Part shown: piece by piece, positions 1 through 12,135 of the stretch
How positions within the stretch are numbered: position 1 is the stretch's first letter
Layout of the letters: each line of letters starts with the position of its first letter
Source: Actinernus sp. WN-2022
Lineage: Eukaryota; Cnidaria; Anthozoa; Actiniaria; Actinernidae
Length of the DNA: 64,000 bases
Direction of reading: 5' to 3'
NCBI GenBank assembly: GCA_030867875.1
Contig: JAOWCC010000064.1
Location: forward strand, 38,338,802 to 38,402,801
Translations under genes and position numbers: made by a program
The notes under the pieces: generated by a model
Told to the model about the DNA's origin: nothing
The model's input: the letters and a program-made list of their open reading frames with translations, nothing else
Database searches by the model: none

Positions 1-850
1 ACATGGCTCCCTACTATGACGTAACTAGTCCCAGACCCCATCAAGTCGCTAAGATGACGGTAAAAGTTCACGGCTCTCAACTTTGAAAAGCCGTAAAAAA
101 AAGAGAAATGCTTTAAAACCATTATTTTTTTCGGGAAGTTGCATAGAATACTTCTAAGTTTGATCTGAAAGCGTAATTTTTTTGGGGTTATAGGCACTTT
201 AACATTGGGGCAGTCATACTGCGAGTCTTCACTACCAATGCCTGGGCATTGTTATAAGATATAGGAAAAGGGCGAGCCCAAGGCGGTAGGAGTAGTAAAA
301 AGAAAAAAAAACAATTAAGTCGACATCTGGGTACTTTCCACGGATAACTTTTCACGCGGGAAAAGTAAAAATAACAAATCCAACTTTCTCGATTTCAACA
401 AAACAATTCCTTGTAGATACTGTCATTTCTCAGCGTGGCTCCTATTGGAACCATATGCCGGGTTTGATGTCCTTGGAACAATTCACTTTGAATGGTTGCC
501 GTTACTTAGTCTGCGTCGCGATGCAAAGGGGACGGGGAGGGAATGGGGAGAGGAAGGAGGAACGATAGTCACTGAATCTGGCTGTACTTACCAAAGCCTC
601 GGTTTGACTACTTTCACGTGCGAGAATCGTGATTTACATTTACTCTATTGTGTAATTAGCAATCGTACCGTGCTTTATTGTTTAATCGTCCAATCGGATA
701 AATCCTGTGGGAAGTGAAAGTTAATTACAATTATCTGCACTTGAAAATATGTAGTCAAACTCGTCAGCCTCAAGTTCATCAGTCTCACTAGACTGTCACG
801 AGATACCGACGTTAAATAAACAGGGCGGAGGCGCGATCAAATTTTTTTTT
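1..850. other. AT-rich intergenic DNA, no gene seen
   Basis: I see no convincing coding region here. At about 185-202 the sequence reads like the right end of the TTAAAGTGC-type inverted-repeat family that also occurs at 3944 and 7949 (a 'gttataggcactttaa' ending), so part of a MITE probably enters from the left edge. The 90-codon open frame at 445-717 has no recognisable domain and looks like chance. Confidence 0.5.
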
Positions 851-1008
851 GGGGGGGGGGGGGGGGGATTGATATAAATATTCTTGTACGAGTAAGAAAT
901 GAACAGTCAGTGCAATTGTGTGAGGTGGAAATCATGGTTGATATAAATATTCTTGTGCGAGTAAAAAATGAACAGTCGGTGTAAATATTTGAGGTGGAAA
1001 TCATGGTT
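851..1008. repeat. Poly-G tract followed by a 69-bp tandem duplication
   Basis: A run of about 17 G residues (851-867) is followed by two head-to-tail copies of a 69-bp unit (871-939 and 940-1008), each ending in 'gaggtggaaatcatggtt'. The copies differ at several positions. Open frames over this stretch are products of the repeat and not genes. Confidence 0.75.
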
Positions 1009-2102
1009 CGCCGAAGCGGCTCGGATCTGTACACGGCCTCTCATTGCTCGGGCCAGACATTTGGCCGCCCGAGTCAAGTTTCGCAACTGTTATTTTTCTT
1101 GTCGTCGCGAGTTGGCTCAACACGTGACAGGGTCAACCAATCAGATTCTATACCACTCGGGACACTCGCGGGTCATCTGTACGGTCGATCTAGCAAAACA
1201 ACTTATAACTAACCGTACAATGTTATTAGGAAGGAGCATCTCGTTTATTAGACAACGAAGTAAACCCAATACAATGTACGTATACAAGCGTGTGAAACAA
1301 AGAATAATATTTATCATATAGCAATAAGTAATGTACAAACGTATTCCATATCTATTTGAAATACAAAAATTGAAATTATGTTATGGTGAAGTCCGGCTTT
1401 AGAAGTCTGTATCTATAAGAGAGAATAGTGATCCTAACCCGAGAACAACTATGCTGAAAAAATTGGAAAATACGTTTTAATTTTTGAAAAAATTGGACAT
1501 GAGTTGAGCGCGTGGGCGCTGCCATCTTGGATGTGATGACGTTTCACGGCGGTGTCTATTGTCAAAAATACCATAGCTTTTGTCGATAGGGACCACTAAA
1601 AACGTCAGCAGATCCAATTTCCGAATTTTTAAATCCGACATTTCTGCGATACTTTATTTCACAGTACTAAACATTAAATTTCATTTCATTGCTGTAGCAT
1701 TGCTTATATTAACTAACGGTGCTTATATTTTTTCGGTATTTCCGTATATGTTTCGAAGATTCACGATCAAGTACATTTGTTGAGTATATGGTTGAGTAAT
1801 CATGGAATTATGTTACAATTTTGAATAAATGTCATCGAGTTTTTTTTAAAAGACCAAATTTTACTCGACCTACGTGGCAGACGTTTTTTTTTATGTCGGT
1901 CATTTTGTTTGACCTTTACATCGATGATAACTGGCTAGTGCTCATATGCAATTTACATGTAAGTATAGGTAATCGTATCAATTCGATTATAATTTGAATA
2001 AATACACATGAGTTATAGTCTGAGAAAAAAGCCGCATCTTATCGCGTCCGCGAAAGAGCGAGTTGTTAAAGAAATTGCAATGGAACTTTCGTGTATTACT
2101 TG
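1009..2102. other. AT-rich intergenic DNA, nothing recognised
   Basis: Short open frames of 60-117 codons exist on both strands, but none shows a domain, splice-site context or compositional signal of coding. I see no RNA gene or repeat of note. Confidence 0.45.
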
Positions 2103-2871
2103 TTAAAGTACCTACGAATCGAAAATTAAGTTGATCTCATTTAAGAAGATTTTCGAAACGACGAAGGTGGCGTTCTCCGTCAATATCTCAGCTCGTTTTA
2201 GAGATACTCAGGTTTTGGTAATATGCAAATGAGATGAACTGTAACGGCATTTGATTGACACTGACTGGAAGACTGGAAACAAATCACAAAATGGAGGATA
2301 TCTCTGCAAATAGTGAGTACAAACAATTGAAACTTTGCACTTGTATAGCACTAAAGAAAATACACATCACTGTGGAAATTATGATGTTGCCATGGAAACA
2401 CTCTTGGTCCCAGGCTCCTTTCACCTTGAAGATAAAATTACAATTTTTGTTTCTGTCATAGAAAATCAATTGCTTAAACCACACACATAATGCCTACAAT
2501 GCTCCAAGTCGTCTGATGCGCCCACAACAAAAGGAGAATTAGGAAATGTTATTTCCTCATGGATGATGCCTGGGGCCAAGAGTGTTTCCATGGCAACGTC
2601 ATAATTAGCACAGATGTGTATATTCCTTAGTACCATACATGTGCAAACTACCAATTGTTTGTACTCACTATTTGCAGAAACATCCTTCATTTTGTGATTT
2701 GTCTCCAAGCTGTCAAAGTTATGACGTCACAGTTCATCTCATTTGCATATTGCAAAAACCTGAATATCTCTGGAACGAGATGAGATATCGACAAACGCCA
2801 TCCTTCCTCATTTCGAAAGGATTTTCAAATGAGATCAACTTGATTTTGGATTCGTAGCCACCTCAAATGTC
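2103..2871. mobile_element. Foldback MITE with long inverted arms, TTAAAGT-type ends
   Basis: The left half (about 2103-2460) and right half (about 2500-2871) are imperfect reverse complements: both contain the 'cacaaaatg' block, the 'gccatggaaacactcttgg' block and the 'ttgatctcat' end block. The left terminus reads TTAAAGTACCTACG, and the right terminus is a degenerate copy of it. The same family occurs at 6603-7416. There is no coding capacity, so it is a non-autonomous DNA transposon. TTAA target use would fit piggyBac- or Kolobok-type transposases, but that is inference. Confidence 0.75.
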
Positions 2872-3155
2872 AATGACGTCATTTAAGTCACAAGCCAATT
2901 ACAGTTACTTTTGCTCTGTTTTTATGTCAGCTCCACTTATTAAAATATTCCCTAAATGTCTGATGCCTGAAAAACATCTGGAAAAAATCAATGTTATGAA
3001 TCAATTCATCTTCAACTCATTAGCATAATGTTCCTTAAATGAAGCACGTTGCATGGCACTACCCAACACACGCTATGACGTAGCTAGCGTCTAATGCGCA
3101 TGCTCACATCCTTAAATGACGTCATTTTAAAGCAATGTTACCACTATAAATCGCC

Positions 3156-3298
3156 TAGCCTGCCAGCGGCTCTTATGGGTGTTTTTATTTGCTAATTTGT
3201 TTTCGGATTGGGCTACGTGTGGGGTCCGCGCCACAGGTACCCCAATCCGAAGATAAATTAGCAAAACAAAAACATCCATAAGAGCCGCTGGCAGGCTA
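3156..3298. mobile_element. Short near-perfect hairpin (foldback MITE)
   Basis: Arms starting 'tagcctgccagcggctctta' and ending in its reverse complement enclose a spacer of about 30 bp. Each arm is about 55 bp with few mismatches. It is far too regular to be chance, and it has no coding content. Confidence 0.8.
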
Positions 3299-3302
3299 TG
3301 GA

Positions 3303-3408
3303 CCCTTTGCACGTTACGTCATAGCCGCCAAGTTGGTGTACAGTTAACAATATATTCTTCGTTAGCTTCTTTTGTTCTGTACACCAACATGGCCGCCATG
3401 CCCTTTGT
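3303..3408. repeat. Second small inverted repeat next to the previous hairpin
   Basis: A block reading 'gccgccaagttggtgtaca' recurs as its reverse complement about 50 bp further on ('tgtacaccaacatggccgcc'), with outer flanks 'accctttg'/'ccctttgt' also roughly matching. It probably represents another small foldback element or an extension of the neighbouring one. Confidence 0.55.
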
Positions 3409-3943
3409 CATTTGAATCTCTGGGGATTGAGTGCAAACCATCTATAAATCGCCCAAAGGTGGTGGACATGATTTAAACACATAAACTGCGCATGCACACC
3501 AATCGACGATTTCTGGCTAGGGCTTATAAGTACTTAAAACTATTTTCCCCTGCTCCAATCAACTGTGTTGCATGTCTTGCTCACTTAACGAAAAGGAGGC
3601 CTTGTCGGCGGCTGTAAATTCCTGGATTTCCTGGATACCCATACAGAGCACGTTTGTTGGCTGTATAACAGATAACAAATGATAAGAATAAAGTGCCACA
3701 CCTCTGTGGCTGGTGGCGTTTTTGTTTCCCCACCTTCATAGAATCCTGTAAGGTTAATATTCAATTAAAATTAATAAATATATGTTTATTTGCTATTAAA
3801 CCGTTACACAATTGCGTGTCCATTTTACTCCAACTGAGTTGTATCCTTTGTATTCAGTGAACCGAGTTTGGCCGCCGCGCATCACGCTCATCATGCTTGA
3901 GTTTACACAACGTATCGGCATAAATACCATTTGCGCTCTAGTG
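3409..3943. other. Intergenic DNA, nothing recognised
   Basis: No open frame with a recognisable product, no repeat and no RNA signature stood out in this stretch. Confidence 0.4.
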
Positions 3944-4589
3944 TTAAAGTGCTTATAACCTTTTTGCAATTTTTATAGCTATGAACCTCCGAAAAGTTTT
4001 GAGTACTTCTGTGAAGACAATTTTGGTTTACAGTGCATAGAATAGTACTTTTAACTTAAATGTTTTAAATGTGTGTGCGATTGATTACATAAACCGAGTT
4101 TGAGCTTGAATAGATGATAATGATCTTCAGTTACAGTCCAAACATCTAAATCTAGGTTATTAAAGTCCTTTGATGAAAGTTTTTGTTTGCCCCAGTTTGT
4201 TTTAGGCTTTGGCAGATGTAAGTTTGACTTGGTTCTGGTATTATAACCATGAATTTCACTTTTCCGTGTAAGATTAAAATCAAATTCTATAAGATTGTTC
4301 AAACATTTAAAAATACAAATACAACGATGGTCTTGACGCCGTTGACGAACTATGTCAAACACGAATTGGAGTCTTTCATCAGGGGTTCGAAATATTTGGA
4401 ATCCCCTGATGAAAGACGAACAATGAGTGTTTGACATGTCTTCTCATGCGAATGCAAAACCGACAATTTACATACGTTTCTTTTCAAACTTCATTAGCAA
4501 GTATTGTTTACCATTTGACTGTTGTATCTAATTATTCAATAGATGGCTTATTATTCTTTTTTGATGGCAGTGATTTCAACTAGCGTACT

Positions 4590-4665
4590 AGTAGAGTAGT
4601 GGACAAGAGTTAGTACAAGCAGTCGGAAGGGTCGTGGTTCGAAATCCAGTGGAGACAGACTTTTT
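4590..4665 (+). repeat. tRNA-like segment, possible SINE head
   Basis: A B-box-like 'ggttcgaaatcc' (about 4638-4649) is preceded about 40 bp upstream by an A-box-like 'tagagtagtgg'. No full cloverleaf can be drawn, so this is at best the head of a tRNA-derived SINE. Confidence 0.35.
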
Positions 4666-4949
4666 CTTTCTATGTCATTCTTTATTTCTTTACTTCTTCG
4701 CTCCTTACTTGTAGTTTATCAGTATGTAATTAGTTAGTGGTTCATGAATATGATGATTAAGAAATATTGATCACTAGGGTTGGAAACATGATCAAACACA
4801 AGGGTTTCACCCGGTATCAAGACCCATGCATGTGACCAAATACAGTTCCTCCATTGGATGACTATCTCATGAATTATTAATGAGTTTGAGAAGGAGTGTT
4901 CTCCAACCCAAGACCTCTAGTGCTTCAAAAAAACCTCTGAATTTCTAAC

Positions 4950-5178
4950 GAGACCTGAAACAACCATGGGGGCTGATCAAAGCCAGGTCCCGGCCATTCC
5001 ACAGATCGAATTGGAATTTTGCAGAGGGAGGAAAACCGGAGGACCCGGAGAAAAACCCTCGGAGTAAGGGCGAGATACCAACAAACTCAACTCACATGTG
5101 GCGCCGCGTCTGGGAATCGAACCTGGGCCACAGAGGTGAGAGGCGAAGCGCTTAAACACTACGCCACCCCGGCTCCCC
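4950..5178 (-). mobile_element. tRNA-derived SINE, minus strand
   Basis: Read on the minus strand, an A-box-like 'tggcgtagtgtttaagcgc' is followed by a canonical B box 'ggttcgattccc' and then a CT-rich non-tRNA body. This is the usual architecture of a tRNA-derived SINE transcribed by RNA polymerase III. It lies inside the LINE remnant and abuts a truncated copy of a second SINE family. Confidence 0.7.
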
Positions 5179-5179
5179 T

Positions 5180-5285
5180 CCCCTTGGGTTCGAGTCCCAC
5201 TTGGGTCAGATATTTTTTCTCTTTCCTTCGTAGGGCGTGCACACTTAGCACTACAGCTTACCACTTTATATCACATTCTTTACAC
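5180..5285 (+). mobile_element. Truncated copy of the second SINE family
   Basis: The stretch from 'gggttcgagtcccacttggg' through 'cactacagcttaccacttta' is nearly identical to the 3' part of the SINE at 5391-5545, but the tRNA-like head is missing. It probably lost its 5' end to the SINE inserted on its left. Confidence 0.7.
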
Positions 5286-5390
5286 TTACTAGTGCTACGC
5301 GGCCGAACATGATTCAATATCATAACTACATATACATATACAATCGCCGTGACCCCATAAAACGCACCAATACCCACGATTGCTCTCATC

Positions 5391-5545
5391 TGACTTGATA
5401 GCTCAGTTGGTAGAGCGCCAGACATGTAACCTGGAGGTCGTTGGGTTCGAGTCCCACTTGGGTCAGAGATTTTTTCTCTTTCGATTCCTTCGTAGGGCGT
5501 GCACACTTAGCACTACAGCTTACCACTTTATATCACATCTTCCCC
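5391..5545 (+). mobile_element. tRNA-derived SINE, plus strand
   Basis: The head contains an A box 'tagctcagttggtagagcgc' and a B box 'gggttcgagtccc', and a 7-bp acceptor-like pairing with wobbles can be drawn. It then continues into a non-tRNA body shared with 5180-5285. The anticodon stem has a mismatch, so it is a SINE head and not a functional tRNA gene. Confidence 0.75.
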
Positions 5546-6602
5546 TTCAGTAGCAGACGAGTCTGATGGAACGTCTAATATCAGCTTGGCTGACTTATGT
5601 TGTAGGATTTGGAGAGTTTTCATGTGGGTACTGTTATTCTTATCTCCCCAAACGAAGTCTGAATAATAGAACAATGGAAGCACCAGGGTGTTATAAATGG
5701 TCAGGCGAGCATCTTGAGGTAAAGGTATCTTATTCTCCTGAGGAGTTCTGAAGCGTTTGTTGACTTTGGAAATCAGGAGTTCCACGTGCTTAGACCAAGA
5801 CAAATCTTCACTGAGAGTCACACCAAGATATTTAAAAGAACTTTCACGATCAAGATGACTTCCACTGACGGTTAAGGATAAGGCACTGAATGACTTCAGA
5901 CGGCGGCTGCTTCCAAATAGTAACAACTTTGACTCAGTGAGCCAGTGGGTAACGGATTGTAGATCAATGTTCCAGTAGTGTTCGATATCCTGTCGTCAGC
6001 ATATAACATTACTTTGCAGTACTTGAGGCAGTTAGGCAGGTCATGATCATTGACATAAATAAGAAGTAGCAAAGGTCCCAAGATGCTTCATGAGGGACTC
6101 CCATCGTAACAGGCCTAGGACTTGAGAACATTGTATTTATTGCCGTGACTTGAATTCGATTCGATAGGTAGGACTGAAACCAGTCGATGGCTCTGCCATT
6201 GAGACCAATATTCTTTAATTTATTCAGGAGTATTCGATGATTTACAGTGTCGAAAGCCTTGCTGAGATCCAGAAAGATTGCACCAGTAACAAAACTGCTG
6301 TTGAGCTTATTTAAGATCTGGTCGGTGAAGAGCAAGAGCAACACTAGTAGACAGCTTGGGTCGCAAACCAAACTGTTCAGGTGCAAGGATCTTATTTTCT
6401 TGAAGATTATCATAGACCTGTAGGTGTACAGCCCGCTCGATGATCTTGCTCAGGGTAGGTAATATTGTAATCGGTCTATAGTTGTTCGCGCTAATTCGAT
6501 CACCTGTCTTGAACAATGGTACAACTTTTCCTTTTTTCCAAACAGAAGGAAAAATCGCAGAATGTAGAGATCTGTTGAAAATATGAGTTAAACAGGGAGC
6601 AA

Positions 6603-7416
6603 TTAAAGTGCTACTGAAGCGAAATTTCATCATTAAAATTAAGATCTCACTTGAAAGTCCTTTCGAAATGAGGAACAATAGCATTTTCTGTTTGTCAATA
6701 TCTCATCTCGTTCCAGAGAAATTAAGGTTTTTGGAATATGCAAATTAGATGGTCTGTGACGTCATAAGGTTGACACGGCCATTAAGACAATCACAAAATG
6801 AAGAATATATCTGCAAATAGTGGGTAAAAACAATTGAAACTTTGACCATGTGTGGTACTAAGGAAAATACACATCACTGTAAAAATCATGATGTTGCCAT
6901 GGAAACACTCTTGGCCCCAGGCTCCTTTTACCTTGAACATAAAATTGTAGTTTTTATCTCTGTTACAGAAAATAATTTACTTTAAGCCACTCGCATACAA
7001 TGCTTACACTGTTCCAAACCTTCTGATATGCCAACAGTAGGAAAAAATTGTTTGGCAAAGGAGAAATTAGGAAAATTGTTTTCTTCATTGAAGGAGCCTG
7101 GGGCCTAGAGTGTTACGATGGCAACATCATAATTTGCATAATGACATGTATTTTCCTTCGTGCCATATGTATGAAAAGTTTCAATTGTTTTTACCCACTA
7201 TTTGCAGAGATATTCTTCATTTTGTGATTTGTCTTCATGGCTGTGTCAACCTTATGACGTCACACTCCATCTAATTTGCATATTCCAAAAACCTTAATAT
7301 CTCTGGAACGAGATGAGATATTGACAAACAGAAAATGCTATTCTTCTTCATTTCGAAAGGACTTTCAAGTGAAGTCTTAACTTTGATGATGAAATTTCGC
7401 TTCAGTAGCACTTTAA
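6603..7416. mobile_element. TTAA-flanked MITE inserted in a LINE
   Basis: The element starts TTAAAGTGCTACTGAAGC and ends with its reverse complement at 7416, with long inverted arms of about 350 bp. It is homologous to the element at 2103-2871. LINE reverse-transcriptase coding sequence stops at its right edge and resumes at its left edge, so it inserted into an existing LINE. The duplicated TTAA is visible at both ends. Confidence 0.85.
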
Positions 7417-7949
7417 CCGCAGCACTGTCTTTTAGTAAGCTTGCACTGATCCGGTCAAGACCTATAGCTTTGTTTGTTCTTAATGTTCGTAATTGGTGGA
7501 AAACAAAGGCTTTCTCGATGTTCTTGAACAAAAAGACGGAGGAATACGTACGATATACTGGATTAGCCACCGACTAAAAATGTTCCTTTAACTTGTTGGC
7601 CAGCTTGGATGCGATTGTCGTGAAATAGTTGTTTAAGACTGTATCGATTGACTTAGGATCGCTGTACATAACTTCATCGGACATGATACACGATGGTGCA
7701 CTCCCAGACTTGTTGCGGGATGTTATTTGTTCAGGGTTTTCCATAAGCCAGCAGTATTTCCCTTATTGCCATTAATGATTATATCGACCAGGCTTTTACT
7801 TACGCGGTCATGGGCCAGGAAAGGTCACATTTACACGATTTTAAACAAGCGTAGAACATAAAGTAAACCAAAACTTTCTTCACAGAAGTACTCCAAACTT
7901 TTCGGAGGTTCATAGTTCAAAAAATTGCAAAAAGTTATAGGCACTTTAA

Positions 7950-8790
7950 CAGAATGAAAGTTGATGTTGTATTGCAGATTACACCGCCCAAGTACGTGCC
8001 GTAGCGAAACGCTACACTACTTTATGGAAGAGAAGGTGTTTTTTTTTGAGTGATGAATCTAAACCAAAAATCTTACAAAGCTGTTCTTTTGGTGTGATTA
8101 TTCTAGAGATGGATGATAAATTAAAGTCTTTAGGGAAAATTTCACCCCGGCCGCGGCTGCCGTCGACAGGTTGTTTTGAATCAAATGATTTCGAATTTTA
8201 TGACAGAATGGCCGTGTGTTTGTGTTTGCTCTATAACCACATATTCATGCCAATTTAATATTGGAAACTAATAATAAAAGTGGCCAAATCAGCTTAAAAC
8301 CATATATAATTTATTACAGTACATAATCGTTACAGACATGGATAAGATTACAGTTCATGCACAATGCGTCTATATGAAACATGTACTGTAAAATAAAAAA
8401 GAACAAATAAGGGAAAAGATTGGCGAGGAGGACAATACAAACTTCATTAGCGAATACCATACAAGTGAAAGGCGGTATTTTTCGCACGCTCTGATAAGCT
8501 ATTCAAACTCGGAATATCTATAATTAACAGTTATTCACCGAAGTGGAGGTGGATATTTACCGAGCCGCTTTTAGTATATACCACACTGCAGGTGTAGCAC
8601 CAAATAGTTGTTTTATTTTCTGTCAAATGGACAAAAACTCGCGCGAGGTGATCGCTGCTTCGCTCGGAGGTGAATATGAAATCATATTCACTGTTTGAGT
8701 AGCCAATCAAAGCGCGCGAAAAGTGATATTCACTGGTGTGGTATATACTAATTTCCACTATTCACTGTTTTCGGTCTTTCGCGCCAATAG
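7950..8790. other. Intergenic DNA, nothing recognised
   Basis: Open frames of 70-75 codons lack recognisable motifs. No repeat family member or RNA gene was identified. Confidence 0.4.
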
Positions 8791-8956
8791 CCCACTTTCG
8801 TATATGCTTCACTTGTCACGCACAAAGGTTTCAGTACGAGGCTCCGGGGTAAATTAAATTTAGTCTATTATCTGATAAAAAGAATAAGTTTAATTTACCC
8901 GTGAGCCTCGTATTGAAATCTTTGTGCGTGAAAAGTGAAGCATATACGAAAGTGGG
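8791..8956. mobile_element. Foldback MITE, 'gtatatgcttcact' family
   Basis: Arms from 'cccactttcgtatatgcttc' to 'acgaggctc' pair with a reverse complement ending 'gaagcatatacgaaagtggg'. A related arm fragment is present at 19364-19398, and a divergent hairpin using 'atatgcttcacaa' occurs at 14262-14397. Confidence 0.8.
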
Positions 8957-9038
8957 ATATTCACTTGTATTAATGGCTTTTTCAACTTTTTTTAACTGAT
9001 TTGAAGCTGACGCTACTTTTTCTCCAAAAGGATTCGAT

Positions 9039-9112
9039 TTGTGTCGGGATAGCTCAGCTGAACAGCGCGCTCAACTTAAGAATTCCCAGTTTTCGAGTCC
9101 ACGACTGAGACA
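9039..9112 (+). repeat. tRNA-like sequence, probable SINE head
   Basis: An A-box-like 'tagctcagctgaacagcg' and a B-box-like 'ttttcgagtcc' are spaced as in a tRNA, but no acceptor stem forms. It is therefore called a decayed tRNA-derived SINE head. Confidence 0.4.
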
Positions 9113-9327
9113 TTCTTTTTTCCAGACCCGGATATCATTTTATTTAGCTCTTCTTTCCTCATTCTGGTATTTGTCTCAGAAAAAGTATAAAAAGAATGTA
9201 CCTACATTGGTCTCGGCCCACTTGCTTGCCCAATTCATTAACTCTTTGGCATCACTACCAGCAACGTTTCAATTTAGCAAAAAAAGGAGTTTTGTTGTCT
9301 TTCTCTAATTTTAGTATCTATGTTTTC

Positions 9328-10876
9328 GTGATCATATATAACTGAAGCTCCGCCCATAGGCTTGCCTTTGTATATATTAACCTCTATTATTCCCTTTCCA
9401 CTAGCCGTGATCATATATAACTGAAGCTCCACCCATAGGCTTGCCTTTGTATATATTAACCTCTATTATTCCCTTTTCACTAGCCGTTATCATATATTAC
9501 AGGAGCTCCGCCCATAGGCTTGCCTTTGTATATATTAACCTCTATTATTCCCTTTTCACTAGCCGTGATCATATATAACTGAAGCTCCACCCATAGGCTT
9601 GCCTTTGTATATATTAACCTCTATTATTTCCCTTTTCACTAGCCGTGATCATATATAACAGAAGCTCCGCCCATAGGCTTGCCTTTGTATATATTAATCT
9701 CTATTATTCCCTTTTCACTAGCCGTGATCATATATAACTGAAGCTCCGCCCATAGGCTTGCCTTTGTATATATTAACCTCTATTATTCCCTAGCCGTGAT
9801 CATATATTACAGGAGCTCCGCCCATAGTCTTGCCTTTGTATATATTAACCTCTATTATTCCCTTTTCACTAGCCGTTATCATATATTACAGGAGCTCCGC
9901 CCATAGGCTTGCCTTTGTATATATTAACCTCTATTATTCCCTTTTCACTAGCCGTGATCATATATAACTGAAGCTCCACCCATAGGCTTGCCTTTGTATA
10001 TATTAATCTCTATTATTTCCCTTTTCACTAGCCGTGATCATATATAACAGAAGCTCCGCCCATAGGCTTGCCTTTGTATATATTAATCTCTATTATTCCC
10101 TTTTCACTAGCCGTGATCATATATAACTGAAGCTCCGCCCATAGGCTTGCCTTTGTATATATTAACCTCTATTATTCACGTTTCACTAGCCGTGATCATA
10201 TATTACAGGAGCTCCGCCCATAGGCTTGCCTTTGTATATATTAACCTCTATTATTCCCTTTTCACTAGCCGTGATCATATATTACAGTAGCTCCGCCCAT
10301 AGGCTTGCCTTTGTATATATTAACCTCTATTATTCCCTTTTCACTAGCCGTGATCATATATTACAGGAGCTCCGCCCATAGGCTTGCCTTTGTATATATT
10401 AACCTCTATTATTCCCTTTTCACTAGCCGTGATCATATATTACAGGAGCTCCGCCCATAGGCTTGCCTTTGTATATATTAACCTCTATTATTCCCTTTTC
10501 ACTAGCCGTGATCATATATTACAGGAGCTCCGCCCATAGGCTTGCCTTTGTATATATTAACCTCTATTATTCCCTTTTCACTAGCCGTGATCATATATTA
10601 CAGGAGCTCCGCCCATAGGCTTGCCTTTGTATATATTAACCTCTATTATTCCCTTTTCACTAGCCGTGATCATATATTATAGGAGCTCCGCCCATAGGCT
10701 TGCCTTTGTATATATTAACCTCTATTATTCCCTTTCCACTAGCCGTGATCATATATAACAGGAGCTCCACCCATAGACTTGCCTTTGTATATATTAACCT
10801 CTATTATTCCCTTTTCACTAGCCGTGATCATATATAACTGAAGCTCCGTCCATATGCTTGCCTAAGTATATATTAT
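9328..10876. repeat. 80-bp satellite array, about 19 copies
   Basis: A unit of about 79-80 bp beginning 'gtgatcatatataactgaag' and containing 'cccataggcttgcctttgta' and 'attaacctctattattccct' is repeated head to tail about 19 times. Two main variants alternate in places ('ataactgaagctccacc' versus 'attacaggagctccgcc'), which suggests local higher-order duplication. One unit near 9790 has lost about 10 bp. The last unit at about 10830-10875 decays into unique sequence. No protein is encoded. Confidence 0.95.
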
Positions 10877-11357
10877 TAGCATCGGAAAAATACGTACAAC
10901 TGTACTGAGAGGAGAAGAACGTCTGGCCGTTGCATTCCTTGTTGTCGTGTCCATCAAATACTATTGTAAAATAAAGGCAAAAGTGCATATTCATTCGTTA
11001 TTACATATATATAACAAAAAAAAAGTCATAAACGTACCTTATAAATATAATTCTGTATTCTTTATATTTCACACGTGAAAAGAATAATTTTATGTCATAA
11101 ACTTTTTCAATAGAATTCTGAAACCTTTGTATTTCACGCGTGAATACAGCAATACGTCCATTCAGCTTTGCGTATAGCAATTCTCAGAGACAATAGTTGT
11201 CTTTTTGTGTTTTCAAAATGGCTAGCTGTTTTGTTTCCATCGACTGTCCGGCTCTAGATGTGTTTATAGAGGAACAGAACAACAAAAATACATAAAGCAA
11301 AACTTCAAGAGACCTTAGTTTATTGAAGAACTTTCTGATATAAAAACATGGCGGTAA
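10877..11357. other. Intergenic DNA between satellite and foldback element
   Basis: AT-rich sequence with no gene seen. Two 'ttcacacgtgaa'/'ttcacgcgtgaa' palindromes are spaced about 70 bp apart (near 11069 and 11136), probably fragments of a dispersed repeat. Confidence 0.4.
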
Positions 11358-12135
11358 ACCACAGACAGCCCAAGCTAATGATTTTTACAAGGAATGTATG
11401 GGAATTTTTAGAAAAAGATCTAAAACTGTATTAAACTGATCAAAAGTCATGAAATCATACCTGTGTATTGTGAAGTTGTTCCTCTTCATCACTGATGTGT
11501 TCATTTCTGGTTTGAGGCACTTCTGAGTTTTTTCCTCCCCTATATAAATATTGAGAAGGCGGGAAACACGAGACGCCATTAGTCCATGGGCCTCGTAATT
11601 CTTCAAAAATCCAAACTTTCAGCATTTTACCTCCAGAAACCCTTTCTTACATTCCTCTAGCACTCATTTAATCGATCCATCGCTTATTTCCTCGCTTTGT
11701 AAGTACTAAAATTCGAAGGTTTCTGCAGCTAACCTAGCATGTAACGAGTCGGGGTACTGTCAGCTTGACATTTTTTCATGGGCTGCCTGTGCTAGTTGAA
11801 CCACAGGCAGCCAGTGGTTGAACGTGGCTTTTCTTCGGGAGCAGTGACGAACGAGTGCCGAAGGAATCCAACACTTCCGTGTTTTTTCGAGGAGATTCGG
11901 AGAACGAATCGACCAATCGCTGAACGGTGAAATCTGCAGGGCAGACCCACGAACTTTTCAAATAGAAATACAAGGTATATCAGCCATTATATAGAAGAGC
12001 GTAATGGGTCCGGAATGGACGTACAGTTTTACTTTTTATTGAATCGTCAAAACAGTAGCGGAAATGCTACTAGAACACACCACTACAACATTTCGTCCAA
12101 GGTTTTTCAGACGCGTTACGGTTTCGTTTACTCAA

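Larger units (their letters stand above)
4051..7850 (-). pseudogene. Degenerate CR1/jockey-type LINE, reverse transcriptase
   Basis: Minus-strand fragments run in order from right to left. At 7570-7420 is an RT upstream block ('NKAIGLDRISASLLKDSA'). At 6610-6307 is the 'NNYRPITILPTLSKIIER' block. At 6413-6009 is the core palm with 'FLDLSKAFDTVNHRILLNKL'. At about 6000-5900 is a YADD box ('MLYADD'). The thumb region follows at 5926-5528, and a C-terminal tail ('CLNNLIEFDF') lies at 4437-4051. Frames change repeatedly and other elements interrupt it: a MITE at 6603-7416 and SINEs at 4950-5545. It is a dead copy of a non-LTR retrotransposon whose product would reverse-transcribe its own RNA at the target site. 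Confidence 0.85.
3944..7949. mobile_element. TTAAAGTGC-ended inverted-repeat element split by a LINE
   Basis: About 90 bp starting TTAAAGTGCTTATAACC at 3944 recur as a reverse complement ending at 7949. Both arms share 'atgaacctccgaaaagtt' and 'gtacttctgtgaaga'. The ~3.8 kb between the arms is LINE-derived sequence on the minus strand. The simplest reading is that a LINE landed inside a MITE. Confidence 0.55.

Noticed and set aside
968..1321. 117-codon plus-strand ORF
   Set aside because: No domain, no splice context, and it starts within a tandem duplication.
5391..5470. Functional tRNA gene
   Set aside because: A and B boxes are present, but the anticodon stem is mismatched and the tail matches a repeated SINE body.
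9328..10876. CRISPR-like regular repeats
   Set aside because: The whole ~80-bp unit is repeated with no unique spacers, in a eukaryotic setting. It is satellite DNA.
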